From NCBI RefSeq assembly GCF_030658505.1, contig NZ_JAUTXR010000192.1, positions 62,001 through 126,000 on the forward strand: DNA of 64,000 nt, in the 5' to 3' direction. The notes beneath the pieces are model-generated. The model ran no database searches and had not been told where the DNA came from. It saw only the letters and a list, made by a program, of their open reading frames with translations. The DNA comes from Stenotrophomonas raiganjensis (SeqCode) (GTDB lineage: Bacteria; Pseudomonadota; Gammaproteobacteria; Xanthomonadales; Xanthomonadaceae). Both the position numbers and the translations under genes were made by a program. Below, one piece after another: positions 10,250 through 18,902 of the stretch (position 1 is the stretch's first letter; each line of letters starts with the position of its first letter).

Positions 10250-10609
10250 GTGGCTGGATTGAATGAATCGTTGAATGCACTGATGGGCATCGACGGCGCG
10301 CAGGCAGTGGCGCTGGTCGACTACGAAAGCGGCATGCTGCTGGGCGAAGCCGGTGCCGGCATGGACATGGAAGTGGCCGCCGCCGGCAACACCGAAGTGA
10401 TCCGCGCCAAGATGAAGACCGCCGCGTCGCTGAACCTCAACGACAGCATCGAGGACATCCTGATCTCGCTGGGCAAGGCATACCACATCATGCGCCCGGT
10501 GGCGAAGAAGAAGGGCCTGTTCTTCTACCTCGTGCTGGACCGTACCAAGTCCAACCTGGCGCTGGCGCGGCGCAAAGTTCAGGACGTGGAGGCCGAACTG
10601 GCGATCTGA
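10250..10609 (+). CDS. Roadblock/LC7-domain protein (second copy)
   Basis: A 119-residue protein with a GTG start preceded by AAGGGG at good spacing. It has the roadblock fold pattern: helix LNESLNALMGIDGAQAVALV, strand DYESGMLLGEAG, a long central helix, then KAYHIMRPVAKKKGLFFYLVLD. It differs clearly from the first copy (more Lys and Asp, different hairpin), so the pair could form a heterodimer or serve separate roles. It is separated from the first copy by 53 bases and followed by a GTAG palindrome pair that probably ends the cassette. Confidence 0.82.
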   Translation: MAGLNESLNALMGIDGAQAVALVDYESGMLLGEAGAGMDMEVAAAGNTEVIRAKMKTAASLNLNDSIEDILISLGKAYHIMRPVAKKKGLFFYLVLDRTKSNLALARRKVQDVEAELAI

Positions 10610-10612
10610 GCC

Positions 10613-10691
10613 GGTAGTGCAGGCCGCGGGCCGGCATCTGCATCGATCCATCGACGGTCCGGGGGGGGGCCGGCCAGCGGCCGGCACTACC
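10613..10691. repeat. GTAG palindrome pair
   Basis: GGTAGTGCAGGCCGCGGGCC at the left faces GGCCAGCGGCCGGCACTACC at the right, with a run of nine G between them. It lies between the second roadblock gene and aceK. Confidence 0.8.
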
Positions 10692-10756
10692 TTCGTGCTC
10701 GACGACATCACGCACGCCAGCGTATGGTGAAGCCGGTCCTCCCCGGTGAGCCTTGC

Positions 10757-12487
10757 ATGCCCGAGCCTGACATCGCTGACGAACTGGCGCAGCGTATCGC
10801 CGGTGCCATCCGCGATGGTTTCGAGCACTATCACGCGCGCTTCGCGGAGATCACCGCCCGTGCGCGGCAGCGTTTCGAGCTGCGTGACTGGGCGGGTGCC
10901 CGCCAGGATGCGGTCGAGCGCATCGCCCTGTACGACCTGTGCATCGCCGAGCAGATGGATGCGTTGCGTCGCCTCGCCGGTGACGCGATCGGCGAGCGCG
11001 TGCTGTGGCTGCAGGTGCATGCCCGCTACAGCGCGCTGCTGCAGGGGCTGATCGACGCCGAGCTGTACAAGACCTTCTACAACACGTTGTCGCGGCGGCT
11101 GTTCGCCACGCGCGGGGTCGACCCGGCGCTGGAGTTCATCGCTTTCGATGTCGAGCCCTCCGATGCGATCACGCACCCGGTTGCCCGGCATACCTACGCG
11201 GTCTCGCCCACGCGACCGATCGAGGCATTGCAGCGCGTGCTGGCCGACTACCGTTTCGATATCCCCTATGCGCACCAGCTGCGCTGCGCCGCAGCCATCG
11301 CCGTGCGGCTGCAGGACGACCTCGCCCATTGGGGCGACACGCCGGTACGCAGTATCGAGCTGCTCGACACCGTCTTCTACCGCGAACGTCGCGCCTACCT
11401 GGTTGGCCGTGTGTTCGGCGAGCACCGCTTCTCGCCGTGCGTGATTGCCCTGGTCAACGACGAGCGCGGCCTGCGTGCCGACGCGGTGCTGACCCGGCGC
11501 CGCGATGTCGCCCACCTGTTTGGCGTGTCGCGAAGCTACTTCCAGGCCGATCTGGGCACGGTGGGCGATGCCGTGGTGTTCCTGCGCAGCCTGCTGCCGG
11601 GCAAGCCCATCGATGAGATCTACACCGTGCTGGGCCGCGCCAAGCAAGGCAAGACCGAGCGCTACCGCACGTTCTTCCGCCACTTCAACGAGCACCCGCA
11701 GGAGCGCCTGGTGCACGCCGAAGGCACGCCGGGCATGGTCATGGCGGTGTTCACCCTGCCCAGCTATCCGCTGGTGTTCAAGCTGATCCGCGACCGTTTC
11801 GCGTGGCCCAAGGCGATGTCGCGACAGCAGGTGGAAGAGAAGTACGCGCTGGTGTTCAACCTCGATCGTGTCGGCCGCCTGCTCGATGCGCAGCCCTATC
11901 GTCATCTGCGCTTCCCGCGCGAGCGCTTTGCGCCGGCCCTGCTGGATGAACTGCTGCAGCAGTGCGCGCAGAGCGTACGCATCGACGGCGATGAGGTTGA
12001 AGTCGCACTGTGCTATGTGCAGCGTCGTTTTCGTCCCTTGAATCTCTACCTGCGCGAGCAGGGCGGGGAGGCGGTGCGGGCGGCGGTGCTCGACTATGCG
12101 CAGGCGATCACCGACATGGCGCGCAACAACATCTTCCCCGGTGACATGCTGCCGAAGAACTTCGGTGTATCGCGGCATGGCCGCGCCGTGTTCTACGACT
12201 ATGACGAGCTGTGCCTGGTCAGCGACTGCGTGTTCCGCGCCTGGCCGCAGCCACGCACGCCTGAGGAAGCGATGGCCGACGAGCCCTGGTTCCATGTCGG
12301 CCCGCGGGATGTGTTCCCGGAACGCTTCGGCCCGTTCATGGGCCTTCCGGCAGGAGAGCTGGCGGCAGTGCGCGAGCACTACCGGCATCTGTTCGATCCG
12401 GGGTGGTGGCAGGGGCTGCAGGAACGCTTCGCCCGCGGTGACTACCCGGACACGCCGCCCTATGCGGGCGCACACCGGCTGGCCTGA
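10757..12487 (+). CDS. aceK: Isocitrate dehydrogenase kinase/phosphatase
   Basis: Bifunctional enzyme that phosphorylates and dephosphorylates isocitrate dehydrogenase, controlling carbon flow between the TCA cycle and the glyoxylate shunt. The 576-residue length and the sequence throughout ([32 protein letters not shown] [40 protein letters not shown] with its catalytic Asp, DYDELC) match AceK. ATG 10757 is preceded by GGTGAG at seven bases; an in-frame ATG at 10724 lacks a good site. It is not next to aceA/aceB here. The icd gene 2.7 kb upstream is the monomeric type. Confidence 0.96.
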   Translation: MPEPDIADELAQRIAGAIRDGFEHYHARFAEITARARQRFELRDWAGARQDAVERIALYDLCIAEQMDALRRLAGDAIGERVLWLQVHARYSALLQGLIDAELYKTFYNTLSRRLFATRGVDPALEFIAFDVEPSDAITHPVARHTYAVSPTRPIEALQRVLADYRFDIPYAHQLRCAAAIAVRLQDDLAHWGDTPVRSIELLDTVFYRERRAYLVGRVFGEHRFSPCVIALVNDERGLRADAVLTRRRDVAHLFGVSRSYFQADLGTVGDAVVFLRSLLPGKPIDEIYTVLGRAKQGKTERYRTFFRHFNEHPQERLVHAEGTPGMVMAVFTLPSYPLVFKLIRDRFAWPKAMSRQQVEEKYALVFNLDRVGRLLDAQPYRHLRFPRERFAPALLDELLQQCAQSVRIDGDEVEVALCYVQRRFRPLNLYLREQGGEAVRAAVLDYAQAITDMARNNIFPGDMLPKNFGVSRHGRAVFYDYDELCLVSDCVFRAWPQPRTPEEAMADEPWFHVGPRDVFPERFGPFMGLPAGELAAVREHYRHLFDPGWWQGLQERFARGDYPDTPPYAGAHRLA

Positions 12488-12548
12488 GCCGGCTGTCACG
12501 GCGGCGGGGACTGGGGTACGCTCGGGGTTCATCACCAAGGATCCGGCA

Positions 12549-13439
12549 ATGATGCGTTCCCCCCTGATTCTCGCTCTCGCGCTGGCCATCGGTGCCGGCG
12601 TCCCGCTGCTTGCTGGCGAGGCCAGCGCCCAGAACACGCGTGCAGTGCGTGCCACCGCCGAGATGAGCATGGTGCTGACCGGCCACATCGAGATCACGCC
12701 TGGGGGCGAGGTCAGCTCGCTGGTACTGGACCAGAAATCGGCGCTGACGCCGGGCATCGCCTCCTTCGTGGAAGGCACGATCGGCGGCTGGCGCTTCGAG
12801 CCCACGCTGCATGATGGCAAGGCAGTGGCTGCACGCGCCCCGATGCGGGTGCGGCTGCGGGGGACGCCGATGGCCGATGGTGGCTACCAGGTCAGCATGA
12901 CCAGTGTCGATTTCAGTGAATATGATCCGAAGGCTACCGATTCGGTGACCAAGATGCGCTTGACTCCGCCGCGTTATCCGGATGAAGCCTATCGGAATGG
13001 TGCGCAGGGTGAAGTGCTGCTGATGGTCAAGGTGGCGCGCGACGGCACGGTGGCCGATGTCATCGCCGAACAGGTGAACATGACCGTGGTCGGCCCGGAA
13101 CGGGACATGGCCAGGATGCGCGACATCCTGGCCAGGGCCAGTATCAGAAGCGCCCGCAGCTGGACCTTCAACCCACCGACCACTGGCGAGGACAGCACCC
13201 GTGACAGCTGGACGGTACGCGTCCCGGTAGGTTTCGCCCTGGGCAACGACCGCAATGCCGCGGAGGAACGCTATGGTCGCTGGCGCGCCTTCATTCCGGG
13301 GCCGCGGCAGGCCATACCGTGGCGCAAGTCGGCCCCGGTCGAGCAGGCCGGAAGCGATCTGCTGCCGGAAGGCGGCGTCTACATGGTCGATGGCGCCAAG
13401 CGCGGCCTGCGCCTGCTGACGTCGCTGGAAGAGGGCTGA
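12549..13439 (+). CDS. Exported TonB C-terminal-domain protein
   Basis: A 296-residue protein with a signal peptide (MMRSPLILALALAIGAGVPLL, then AGEASA). The central to C-terminal part (LTPPRYPDEAYRNGAQGEVL, then VKVARDGTVADV and RSARSWTFNP) is a TonB-like energy-transducer fold. There is no N-terminal membrane anchor joined to a Pro-rich spacer as in true TonB, so it may be a free periplasmic TonB-domain protein. A second ATG at 12552 is an alternative start; AAGGAT lies upstream. It follows aceK by 61 bases. The ligand or partner is unknown. Confidence 0.8.
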   Translation: MMRSPLILALALAIGAGVPLLAGEASAQNTRAVRATAEMSMVLTGHIEITPGGEVSSLVLDQKSALTPGIASFVEGTIGGWRFEPTLHDGKAVAARAPMRVRLRGTPMADGGYQVSMTSVDFSEYDPKATDSVTKMRLTPPRYPDEAYRNGAQGEVLLMVKVARDGTVADVIAEQVNMTVVGPERDMARMRDILARASIRSARSWTFNPPTTGEDSTRDSWTVRVPVGFALGNDRNAAEERYGRWRAFIPGPRQAIPWRKSAPVEQAGSDLLPEGGVYMVDGAKRGLRLLTSLEEG

Positions 13440-13449
13440 GTACGGGAGT

Positions 13450-13470
13450 GGAGCCGGGCAGCCCGGCTCC
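13450..13470. terminator. Bidirectional hairpin between convergent genes
   Basis: GGAGCCGGGC-A-GCCCGGCTCC is a perfect 10-bp stem between the stop codons of the TonB-domain gene and the convergent diguanylate cyclase gene. There is no long T run on either strand, so termination efficiency is uncertain. Confidence 0.5.
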
Positions 13471-13473
13471 GCG

Positions 13474-15048
13474 TCAGTCGGCGTACGGGTAGATCACCAC
13501 CCGGTTGCGGCCCTGTTCCTTGGCCATGTACAGCGCCTTGTCGGCCAGCCGCAAGGCCTGCTCGGCGTCGACGTGGAAGCTGGGGAAGTGGGCCACGCCC
13601 AGCGACACGGTGATGGTGCCGACCGGTGCGAACGGATGATCGGCGATGTGCTGGCGCAGGCGCTCGCCGGCCTGGCGCGCCGAGTCGGTGCTGATGCCCG
13701 GCAACAGCAGCAGGAACTCCTCGCCACCGGCGCGGCAGAGGATGTCGCTGTCGCGCGAGTAGCGGCGCATCTGGTCGGCGATATGGACGATGGCGGCGTC
13801 ACCGGCATCATGGCCATGGGTGTCGTTGATCGATTTGAAGCGATCGATGTCCAATGCCAGGATCGCGAACGGGATGCCCTGCACCTGCAGTGCATCCAGC
13901 GCCTGCTGCAGGCCGCGTCGGTTGAGCAGCCCGGTCAGCGGATCGGTGCGGCTGGCGCGGTTGAGCGTGCCGATGCGGTCCTGCAGCGCATTGAAGCTGT
14001 GCAGTACCGCCTGCTTGAGCTGGGCCACCTCGAAGTACCACGCACGGATGCCGCTGACATGGTTGATCGCGTTGCCGGTGTCCTCGCCGCCCTGCACGTT
14101 GCGCGCCAGCTGCCACAGCGGCAGCGAGATACGCCGCGCGAACCACCAGGTGACCAGCAGTGACAGCAGGCCGAGCGGGATCGCGTTCCAGATCACCGCG
14201 GTCATCAGCCGCGACAGCGGCTGCAGCGTGGCCTCGGTGGGCCGCTGGGCGATGATGCCCCAGCCGGTGGCCGGCACCGGTGCATAGCCGGCCAGCATCG
14301 ACACGCCCAGGTTGTTGCGCACCTGTTGCGCGCCGCGTTCGCCGCGCACCACCGCCTTCACCGCAGGATTGCCGACCACATAGTCACCCACCCGCTTGCC
14401 GTCGGCGTGGTACAGCAGGCGGCCGTGGCGATCGACCACGTACAGATAGGAGCCGTCGCGGTAGTAGTGCGTGCCCAGGAGCGTGTGCAGCGCGCTGCGC
14501 TGGCGCAGGTACAGGGTGCCGCTGACATAGCCGCGATAGCGGCCCTGGCGGTCGAAGATCGGATGCGACAGCGAGACCAGCAGCTTGCCGGTGGCCGACT
14601 GGTAGGGATCGCTGATCATCGGCTGGCGCGCCGCCAGTGCCGCGTTGTTGCCGACACTGTGCAGCACCTCACCCTGCAGCTGCAGGGTCTGCGGCGATGT
14701 GGCGATCACCAGGCCATCGGCATCCACCACCAGCGAGGAGTTGAAGCTGTTGGTCTGCAGCTGCAGGCGGCTGGCTTCGTCCTGTGCCTGCACCGGATCG
14801 AGATCGCTCTGGCCCAGCCGGGTGGCCGCATACGCCAACTCCTGCTGCGCGGCCAGCAGGAAGTTCTGTGTGGTCTCGGCCAGCTTGGTGGCATAGACAC
14901 GGTTCGCTTCCAGGGTGTTGCCGACCAGCTGGTCGCGCTGCACCCGGTAGCTGGCCAGCAGGGTGTTGGCCAGGGCAATGATGGCGCTGAGCAGGGCCAG
15001 GGCGAGGATCAGCTTGCCCAGGTTGAGGCGGGGCGAAATCAGGCGCAT
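13474..15048 (-). CDS. Membrane-bound diguanylate cyclase with periplasmic sensor domain
   Basis: Makes cyclic di-GMP from two GTP. The 524-residue product has a transmembrane helix near residues 13-35, a periplasmic Cache-like sensor region to about 270, a second transmembrane helix (AVIWNAIPLGLLSLLVTWWF), a short linker and a C-terminal GGDEF domain. The active motif is GGEEF. RDSD lies five residues before it, the position of the inhibitory c-di-GMP I-site, so product inhibition is likely. DPLTGLLNRRG marks the start of the domain. The ATG at 15048 is used; a TTG at 15057 would add three residues. No EAL domain is present. Confidence 0.92.
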   Translation of the reverse strand: MRLISPRLNLGKLILALALLSAIIALANTLLASYRVQRDQLVGNTLEANRVYATKLAETTQNFLLAAQQELAYAATRLGQSDLDPVQAQDEASRLQLQTNSFNSSLVVDADGLVIATSPQTLQLQGEVLHSVGNNAALAARQPMISDPYQSATGKLLVSLSHPIFDRQGRYRGYVSGTLYLRQRSALHTLLGTHYYRDGSYLYVVDRHGRLLYHADGKRVGDYVVGNPAVKAVVRGERGAQQVRNNLGVSMLAGYAPVPATGWGIIAQRPTEATLQPLSRLMTAVIWNAIPLGLLSLLVTWWFARRISLPLWQLARNVQGGEDTGNAINHVSGIRAWYFEVAQLKQAVLHSFNALQDRIGTLNRASRTDPLTGLLNRRGLQQALDALQVQGIPFAILALDIDRFKSINDTHGHDAGDAAIVHIADQMRRYSRDSDILCRAGGEEFLLLLPGISTDSARQAGERLRQHIADHPFAPVGTITVSLGVAHFPSFHVDAEQALRLADKALYMAKEQGRNRVVIYPYAD

Positions 15049-15099
15049 GCGGAGCAACGTGGGAGGAGGGTGCGCAGCGCGGGCGGGTGCGGGGCTGCA

Positions 15100-15306
15100 T
15101 TATCGCCACAAACCGGGTTGCAGCGGGTGAAGCGCGCAGCGGTCCGGCCTGCTGCTGGGCCAGCGTGCCTGCTGCTCGGGCGGAATGTCGGCACGGGTCG
15201 GAAAATCGACGTCGAACACGTCGTGATTGAGCATCGCGCGCCATCGCGCGTGCTGCGCTTCTGGCAGATTACGCAGCCAGGCAACCCACGGTGCCAGCGC
15301 GTTCAT
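15100..15306 (-). CDS. Small hypothetical protein
   Basis: A 68-residue open frame (MNALAPWVAWLRNLPEAQHA at the start) with codon use like the neighbouring genes and a plausible ATG. It is rich in Trp, Arg and Pro, with no signal peptide or membrane helix. It lies upstream of the diguanylate cyclase gene on the same strand and divergent from the gene at 15367. A longer in-frame start at 15354 exists. Without a homologue in view it could be a chance frame in a 300-base intergenic region. Confidence 0.4.
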   Translation of the reverse strand: MNALAPWVAWLRNLPEAQHARWRAMLNHDVFDVDFPTRADIPPEQQARWPSSRPDRCALHPLQPGLWR

Positions 15307-15366
15307 CGGCGAATCCGCCCGCGCCGACGCTTGGCAAGCAGCGCGGGCCCACAAACAAGGATGATC

Positions 15367-16434
15367 ATGCGCCGTTTGCTCCAGAACGTCAGGCTGCAGC
15401 CGTTCGCCTCCACCATCGATGTTTCATTCGTCAGCGAAGCGCGTGCGCTGCTGGAACTTGTGCGGCACCGTGCGTATCCGCAGGCCTCGGCGCAGATGGC
15501 GGATGTCCACGAAGGCGATCAGGTGGACTTCTATGCCTATGTTGGCAAGCAGGTGGAGGCACCGGCGCTGGCTGCACAGTGGCGTGCCAGCGAGCCTGAT
15601 TCCACCGATGCCGCGCTGCTGCTGGCCTTCGCCGAACTCGGCGAAGGCTGGCGCCTGCGTGGCGAAACCTATTTCCATGACATTCCCGAAGCACGCAAGC
15701 GCGCCTTCCCGCTGAAGTTCCAGGCCGCGCAGCGGCTGTTCCGGGAACTGGCCGACCGTGCGGATGCACCACCACTGGCGATCTACGGCCTGCTGCACTG
15801 TGACGTGGTATGCGGTATCGAGCGTGACGCACGCAGCGACCGATTTGCGCAGGTGATGGCGCTGGCGCCGTTCCATGCGCCTTCGGTCTACATGATGGCC
15901 AAGGCCAGCATGGAAAAGTGGAGCGGCAGCGACGAGGAGATGTGGGCGTACCTGCACTGGATCGGCGAACACGCGCCGCGTGGCCGCGATGCCCATGCGG
16001 CGATCGCCTCGCACCTTGTGGAGTGGACCCACCCGTGGATGGACGAGTGCAATGCTCCGCTGGAGATCGTCGGGGTGGTACGCGCAGCCAACGTGCCTGG
16101 CCTGGCCGATCTGGTGCGCACCGCGCTGCTGGACTGGCTGGATGTGGAACCCGCGGGGCTGGAGCCGGCGTTGGCCGCCTGCACGTCCTCGCGCCAACGC
16201 CGTCTTCGTGCCGAATTCGCCCTGGCCCTCTACTTTGCCGGCGCCTGGGAAGAGGCGCGCCTGGTGATGAGGGCGCAGGGAGGGCAGGTGCCGGTGGAAC
16301 CGTGGTGCTACCTGGCCTATCGCGGCAGCGGCATCCTCAGCGAAATGCTGGGTGGCACGTTGCGCTGTGCCGGCCTGGCGCACGACCGTATCTGCCGTGA
16401 CCTCGGCCTGGATCCCCGCAAGGTCTGTCGGTAG
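15367..16434 (+). CDS. Hypothetical protein, helical-repeat type
   Basis: A 355-residue cytoplasmic protein without signal peptide or membrane helix. The sequence is mostly helical (LALFAELGEGW-like LLAFAELGEGW, FPLKFQAAQRLFRELADRAD, RAEFALALYFAGAWEEARLV), suggesting tetratricopeptide-like helices, but no family motif is certain. AAGG lies eight bases before ATG 15367 and directly abuts ATG 15361, so 15367 is the better start. It is transcribed towards a strong terminator and the left end of the genomic island. Function unknown. Confidence 0.75.
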   Translation: MRRLLQNVRLQPFASTIDVSFVSEARALLELVRHRAYPQASAQMADVHEGDQVDFYAYVGKQVEAPALAAQWRASEPDSTDAALLLAFAELGEGWRLRGETYFHDIPEARKRAFPLKFQAAQRLFRELADRADAPPLAIYGLLHCDVVCGIERDARSDRFAQVMALAPFHAPSVYMMAKASMEKWSGSDEEMWAYLHWIGEHAPRGRDAHAAIASHLVEWTHPWMDECNAPLEIVGVVRAANVPGLADLVRTALLDWLDVEPAGLEPALAACTSSRQRRLRAEFALALYFAGAWEEARLVMRAQGGQVPVEPWCYLAYRGSGILSEMLGGTLRCAGLAHDRICRDLGLDPRKVCR

Positions 16435-16456
16435 ATCCACGCCGCGCGCGGATGAA
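16430..16456. repeat. GTAG palindrome, single unit
   Basis: GGTAGATCCACGCCGCGCGC then GGATGAA, overlapping the stop codon of the preceding gene. It resembles the GTAGATCCAC units at 49832 and 51715. Confidence 0.6.
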
Positions 16457-16471
16457 GTGTCCCGGACGCAG

Positions 16472-16500
16472 AAAAAAGCCCCGCAATGCGGGGCTTTTTT
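16472..16500. terminator. Bidirectional terminator, originally that of rho
   Basis: AAAAAAGCCCCGC-AAT-GCGGGGCTTTTTT is a perfect stem with A and T tracts on both sides. It serves the plus-strand gene ending at 16434 and, on the minus strand, lies just past the stop codon of the displaced rho fragment, so before the island integrated it was the rho terminator. Confidence 0.9.
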
Positions 16501-16501
16501 C

Positions 16502-16602
16502 CTAGCGCTTCATCGAACCGAAGAACTCGTCGTTGGACTTGGTGTTCTTCATCTTGTCCAGCAGGAACTCCATCGCGGCCATTTCATCCATCGGATGCAG
16601 CA
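16502..16602 (-). pseudogene. rho: Displaced 3' end of rho (left attachment site of the island)
   Basis: These 101 bases match the 3' end of the intact rho gene (24428-24528) at 97 positions and encode the same last 33 residues, ending FFGSMKR and stop. All four differences are silent: TAG/TAA stop, CGC/CGG, CTG/CTC and GAG/GAA. It has no promoter or 5' part. This is the original chromosomal rho end, cut off by integration. The perfect blocks are 53 bases (16506-16558) and 34 bases (16569-16602); the crossover probably lies in one of them. Confidence 0.93.
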
Positions 16603-16777
16603 CTGAGCTTCTTTAGGATTTCGCATCTTCTCAGACAGTCAAGCCCATGATTTCGTAGTCTTTTTTGAGGGTCTAGTACGGTTTTGAAGCTTCGTGTGGA
16701 GGTCGGCTGGCCCAGCGGGCAATGGCGAGATGAGGCCCTGTTGGGGTGCAAGGTCCGGGTTCAAGCTCTGTAGGGGG

Positions 16778-17614
16778 TCAACCCTCCAGTACGAACCTGC
16801 CCTCAGAGAAGCGCCAAGCCTTTTTCCCTGGCAGACTCCTCACTACAGGCTTGCCGCCTCGGTTCTCCAAATAGAAGTTCGTCCCCTTGAACTGGCTGGC
16901 GTTCTCGGTATAGCCAGGCAGGGCATCTCTGCTCACGTTGCGCCACTTGCCGTCCTCATACCGATAGACGTTCAACTCATGCAAACCTGAGTTGCCTTCG
17001 TAGTGGGTCACCAGCGTGTTCGAAGAACCAGGCGGTTGCCACATCTGAGTGCTTGCATCGAGTTCGGCGAACCCGTTGCTAGCATCTATGCGCACGAAGT
17101 CCGATGATGATGTCCCTGCATAGCTTGGATGAGTCCTCAGTGCAGCGATGGCATCGTGGATTGAGGTGAACCCTTTCGATGCATCGGCACGGCGGTCACA
17201 GTCACTGCCAAGTGGGAAGGTCACTCGATTCACCCGTACCTGCATGAGACGGGCCTCAATGCGCTCGTCATACATCTCATCTTCGGGCAGCAACTTCACA
17301 TTGGCTAGCACAACGCTGGCCGTGCCCTTTGCTATGTATTTGCATCCTGGCTTCTGCACGGTCGGTACGACCCCAAGAAGCTTGGCCGCTTCCGAGGGGT
17401 TTGACAGGCACAAGGCACCTCCCAACTGCTGCAACTGCGGATTCCGCGCCACCGAGGCGGCGTCCAACTGAAAGCAGACGTTGAGTCCTTCGTCCGTTTC
17501 CATACGGGATGCGTTGTGGTACTCCCACTGTCCGGTGACGGTAAGAAGCCCTTGTGCTGGGGAGGATATGGGGACAATTGCGAGGGAAGCCGCAATGGCG
17601 AGCCGGGTCAGCAT
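16778..17614 (-). CDS. Exported hypothetical protein of the island
   Basis: A 278-residue protein with a signal peptide (MLTRLAIAASLAIVPISSPA). The ATG at 17614 has AAGGAC at good spacing. The first half contains conserved-looking cysteines (NVCFQLD, GALCLSN, KPGCKYI, GSDCDRR), which suggests disulphides and an extracytoplasmic site. The C-terminal half is rich in Gly, Asn and aromatic residues (DGKWRNVSRDALPGY). No known domain is recognised. Codon use is less GC-biased than in the flanking chromosome. It is the last gene of a minus-strand trio with the lipoprotein and zinc-ribbon genes upstream. Confidence 0.78.
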   Translation of the reverse strand: MLTRLAIAASLAIVPISSPAQGLLTVTGQWEYHNASRMETDEGLNVCFQLDAASVARNPQLQQLGGALCLSNPSEAAKLLGVVPTVQKPGCKYIAKGTASVVLANVKLLPEDEMYDERIEARLMQVRVNRVTFPLGSDCDRRADASKGFTSIHDAIAALRTHPSYAGTSSSDFVRIDASNGFAELDASTQMWQPPGSSNTLVTHYEGNSGLHELNVYRYEDGKWRNVSRDALPGYTENASQFKGTNFYLENRGGKPVVRSLPGKKAWRFSEGRFVLEG

Positions 17615-17782
17615 ATGAGTTGTCCTTGAGTGCAATGAATGTAAGAACATGGCTTTTGGGCTTCGCTGAGCAGCTACGCTCCCCCATAAAAGGGGTCCCT
17701 CTCTACGCGAACCCGCGAAAAGCCAAACTTGTTGAGCCTTTAGCTCGGACGCTGCTTTGGTCTCCGCTGCCTCACTTGCCCG

Positions 17783-18217
17783 CTACAGAGCGAGAACTGA
17801 GGTGATGTCCTTGGCCTTCGGGTCGGCAATCAGCTCTTCCACCCGGTTGAACGTTGGGATGCTGTCCTTCACGTCTACGCACACCAAGCTGGTGACCCCC
17901 TTCTCATAGAAGATGGTGGCAACTCGCTCTTCTCCTGGCATCAAGGTAACGCCCATCATTGCGTGCACATTCTTGGGTCTACCGACCATGCGTTTCTGAC
18001 CGTCGAAACCTACGCACTCCATGTTGGCCTCTCTAGGAGCGCTCATGTGATTGCGCATCACGCAGTTGAAGCTGACAGGGCCGCGCCGCTCGCATGAAGT
18101 GGGTCTGACGAATCCGAATGAGACCATTTCGCTTGGACCACCCATTGCCGTGAGCTGGTCACAACCAGCGAGGAGGATGGGAAGTAGGGCAGTGCAGATG
18201 GAGAGAGCGGGGCGCAT
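17783..18217 (-). CDS. Island lipoprotein
   Basis: A 144-residue protein with a lipoprotein signal (MRPALSICTALLPILLAGC), the lipidated Cys being residue 19, followed by DQL. AAGGAG lies at ideal spacing from the ATG at 18217, so the longer in-frame start at 18313 is rejected. The mature part has further cysteines (TSCERRG, FNCVMRN, MECVGFD, LVCVDVK), which may form two disulphides. No family is recognised. It is on the same strand as the exported protein downstream and the zinc-ribbon protein upstream and may form an envelope-directed operon with them. Confidence 0.8.
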   Translation of the reverse strand: MRPALSICTALLPILLAGCDQLTAMGGPSEMVSFGFVRPTSCERRGPVSFNCVMRNHMSAPREANMECVGFDGQKRMVGRPKNVHAMMGVTLMPGEERVATIFYEKGVTSLVCVDVKDSIPTFNRVEELIADPKAKDITSVLAL

Positions 18218-18263
18218 GGTTCTCCTTTGGCGCAGAGGATGTTCTAAGAGAAGAGAGACTTGC

Positions 18264-18611
18264 CTAGCGGCGTTGAAGGTCTGCCTCGCAGTTCGGGCAC
18301 GAGTAGATGTCACGGCTTCCAGACATTGCCAGTCCGCTCACCACGGCACCAACAATGAATGCAGCCGCTATTCCTATGCCGCCGAACAGGACAAATGCAG
18401 CGCATGCTGCTGCGGTTGAGAGAAGCGTGCTTCCCCACCAAGTCGCGTACCACGGCTTCACACTGGATTTGATGCCCATGAGACCGGCGTATCCGCACTC
18501 CAGGCATGTCATGCCCGGTGCGTGCCGTTGATGCCTCTTTAGGTTCTTACGTATGTGGTCGGGCAGCGCGTACGTTGCGTTACTGTCGGAGGGCGGCTCA
18601 TTCCTGTTCAC
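18264..18611 (-). CDS. Zinc-ribbon membrane protein of the island
   Basis: A 115-residue protein with a GTG start and AGGGGAC upstream. CLECGY near residue 36 and SCPNCE near residue 106 form two CxxC knuckles that could bind one zinc. Between them are two hydrophobic segments (LLSTAAACAAFVLFGGIGIA and AAFIVGAVVSGLAM), probably membrane helices joined by a very short turn. Both CxxC ends would then lie on the same side of the membrane. The function is unknown. It is divergent from the XRE regulator across a 291-base gap. Confidence 0.75.
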   Translation of the reverse strand: MNRNEPPSDSNATYALPDHIRKNLKRHQRHAPGMTCLECGYAGLMGIKSSVKPWYATWWGSTLLSTAAACAAFVLFGGIGIAAAFIVGAVVSGLAMSGSRDIYSCPNCEADLQRR

Positions 18612-18902
18612 AGATGTCCCCTAATCGAATGATGACTGCATCCCGCCCTAGCAAGCTTCGATTGACTCACAAGCACCTTACGGTCTAGTCAGCTGCCTCT
18701 AATTCCTCCTAGGCGAGGGCTTGGGGGCACATCCGAGCACACCTTCCCGCGCGAACAATTAAATGCTCCGACTGGGCCAGTCTGTCTGGGATGCCCGCAC
18801 CCCGGAAGTATGGTTATTCCGAACGCATGGAGTCAAGCATGGCCGAACGACAGCGGTGTGGACTCTCCATATTTTGGTTGCCTAGTTCAGCGGGCAATCG
18901 AG

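Noticed and set aside
9170..12820. A 1216-codon minus-strand frame across the GTPase cassette and aceK
   Set aside because: Same shadow effect; the plus-strand genes have clear motifs, start sites and overlaps.
16741..16790. A GGGTTCAAGCTC sequence resembling the T-arm of a tRNA at the island's left end
   Set aside because: No acceptor, D or anticodon arms can be drawn around it; the attachment site is the rho end, not a tRNA.
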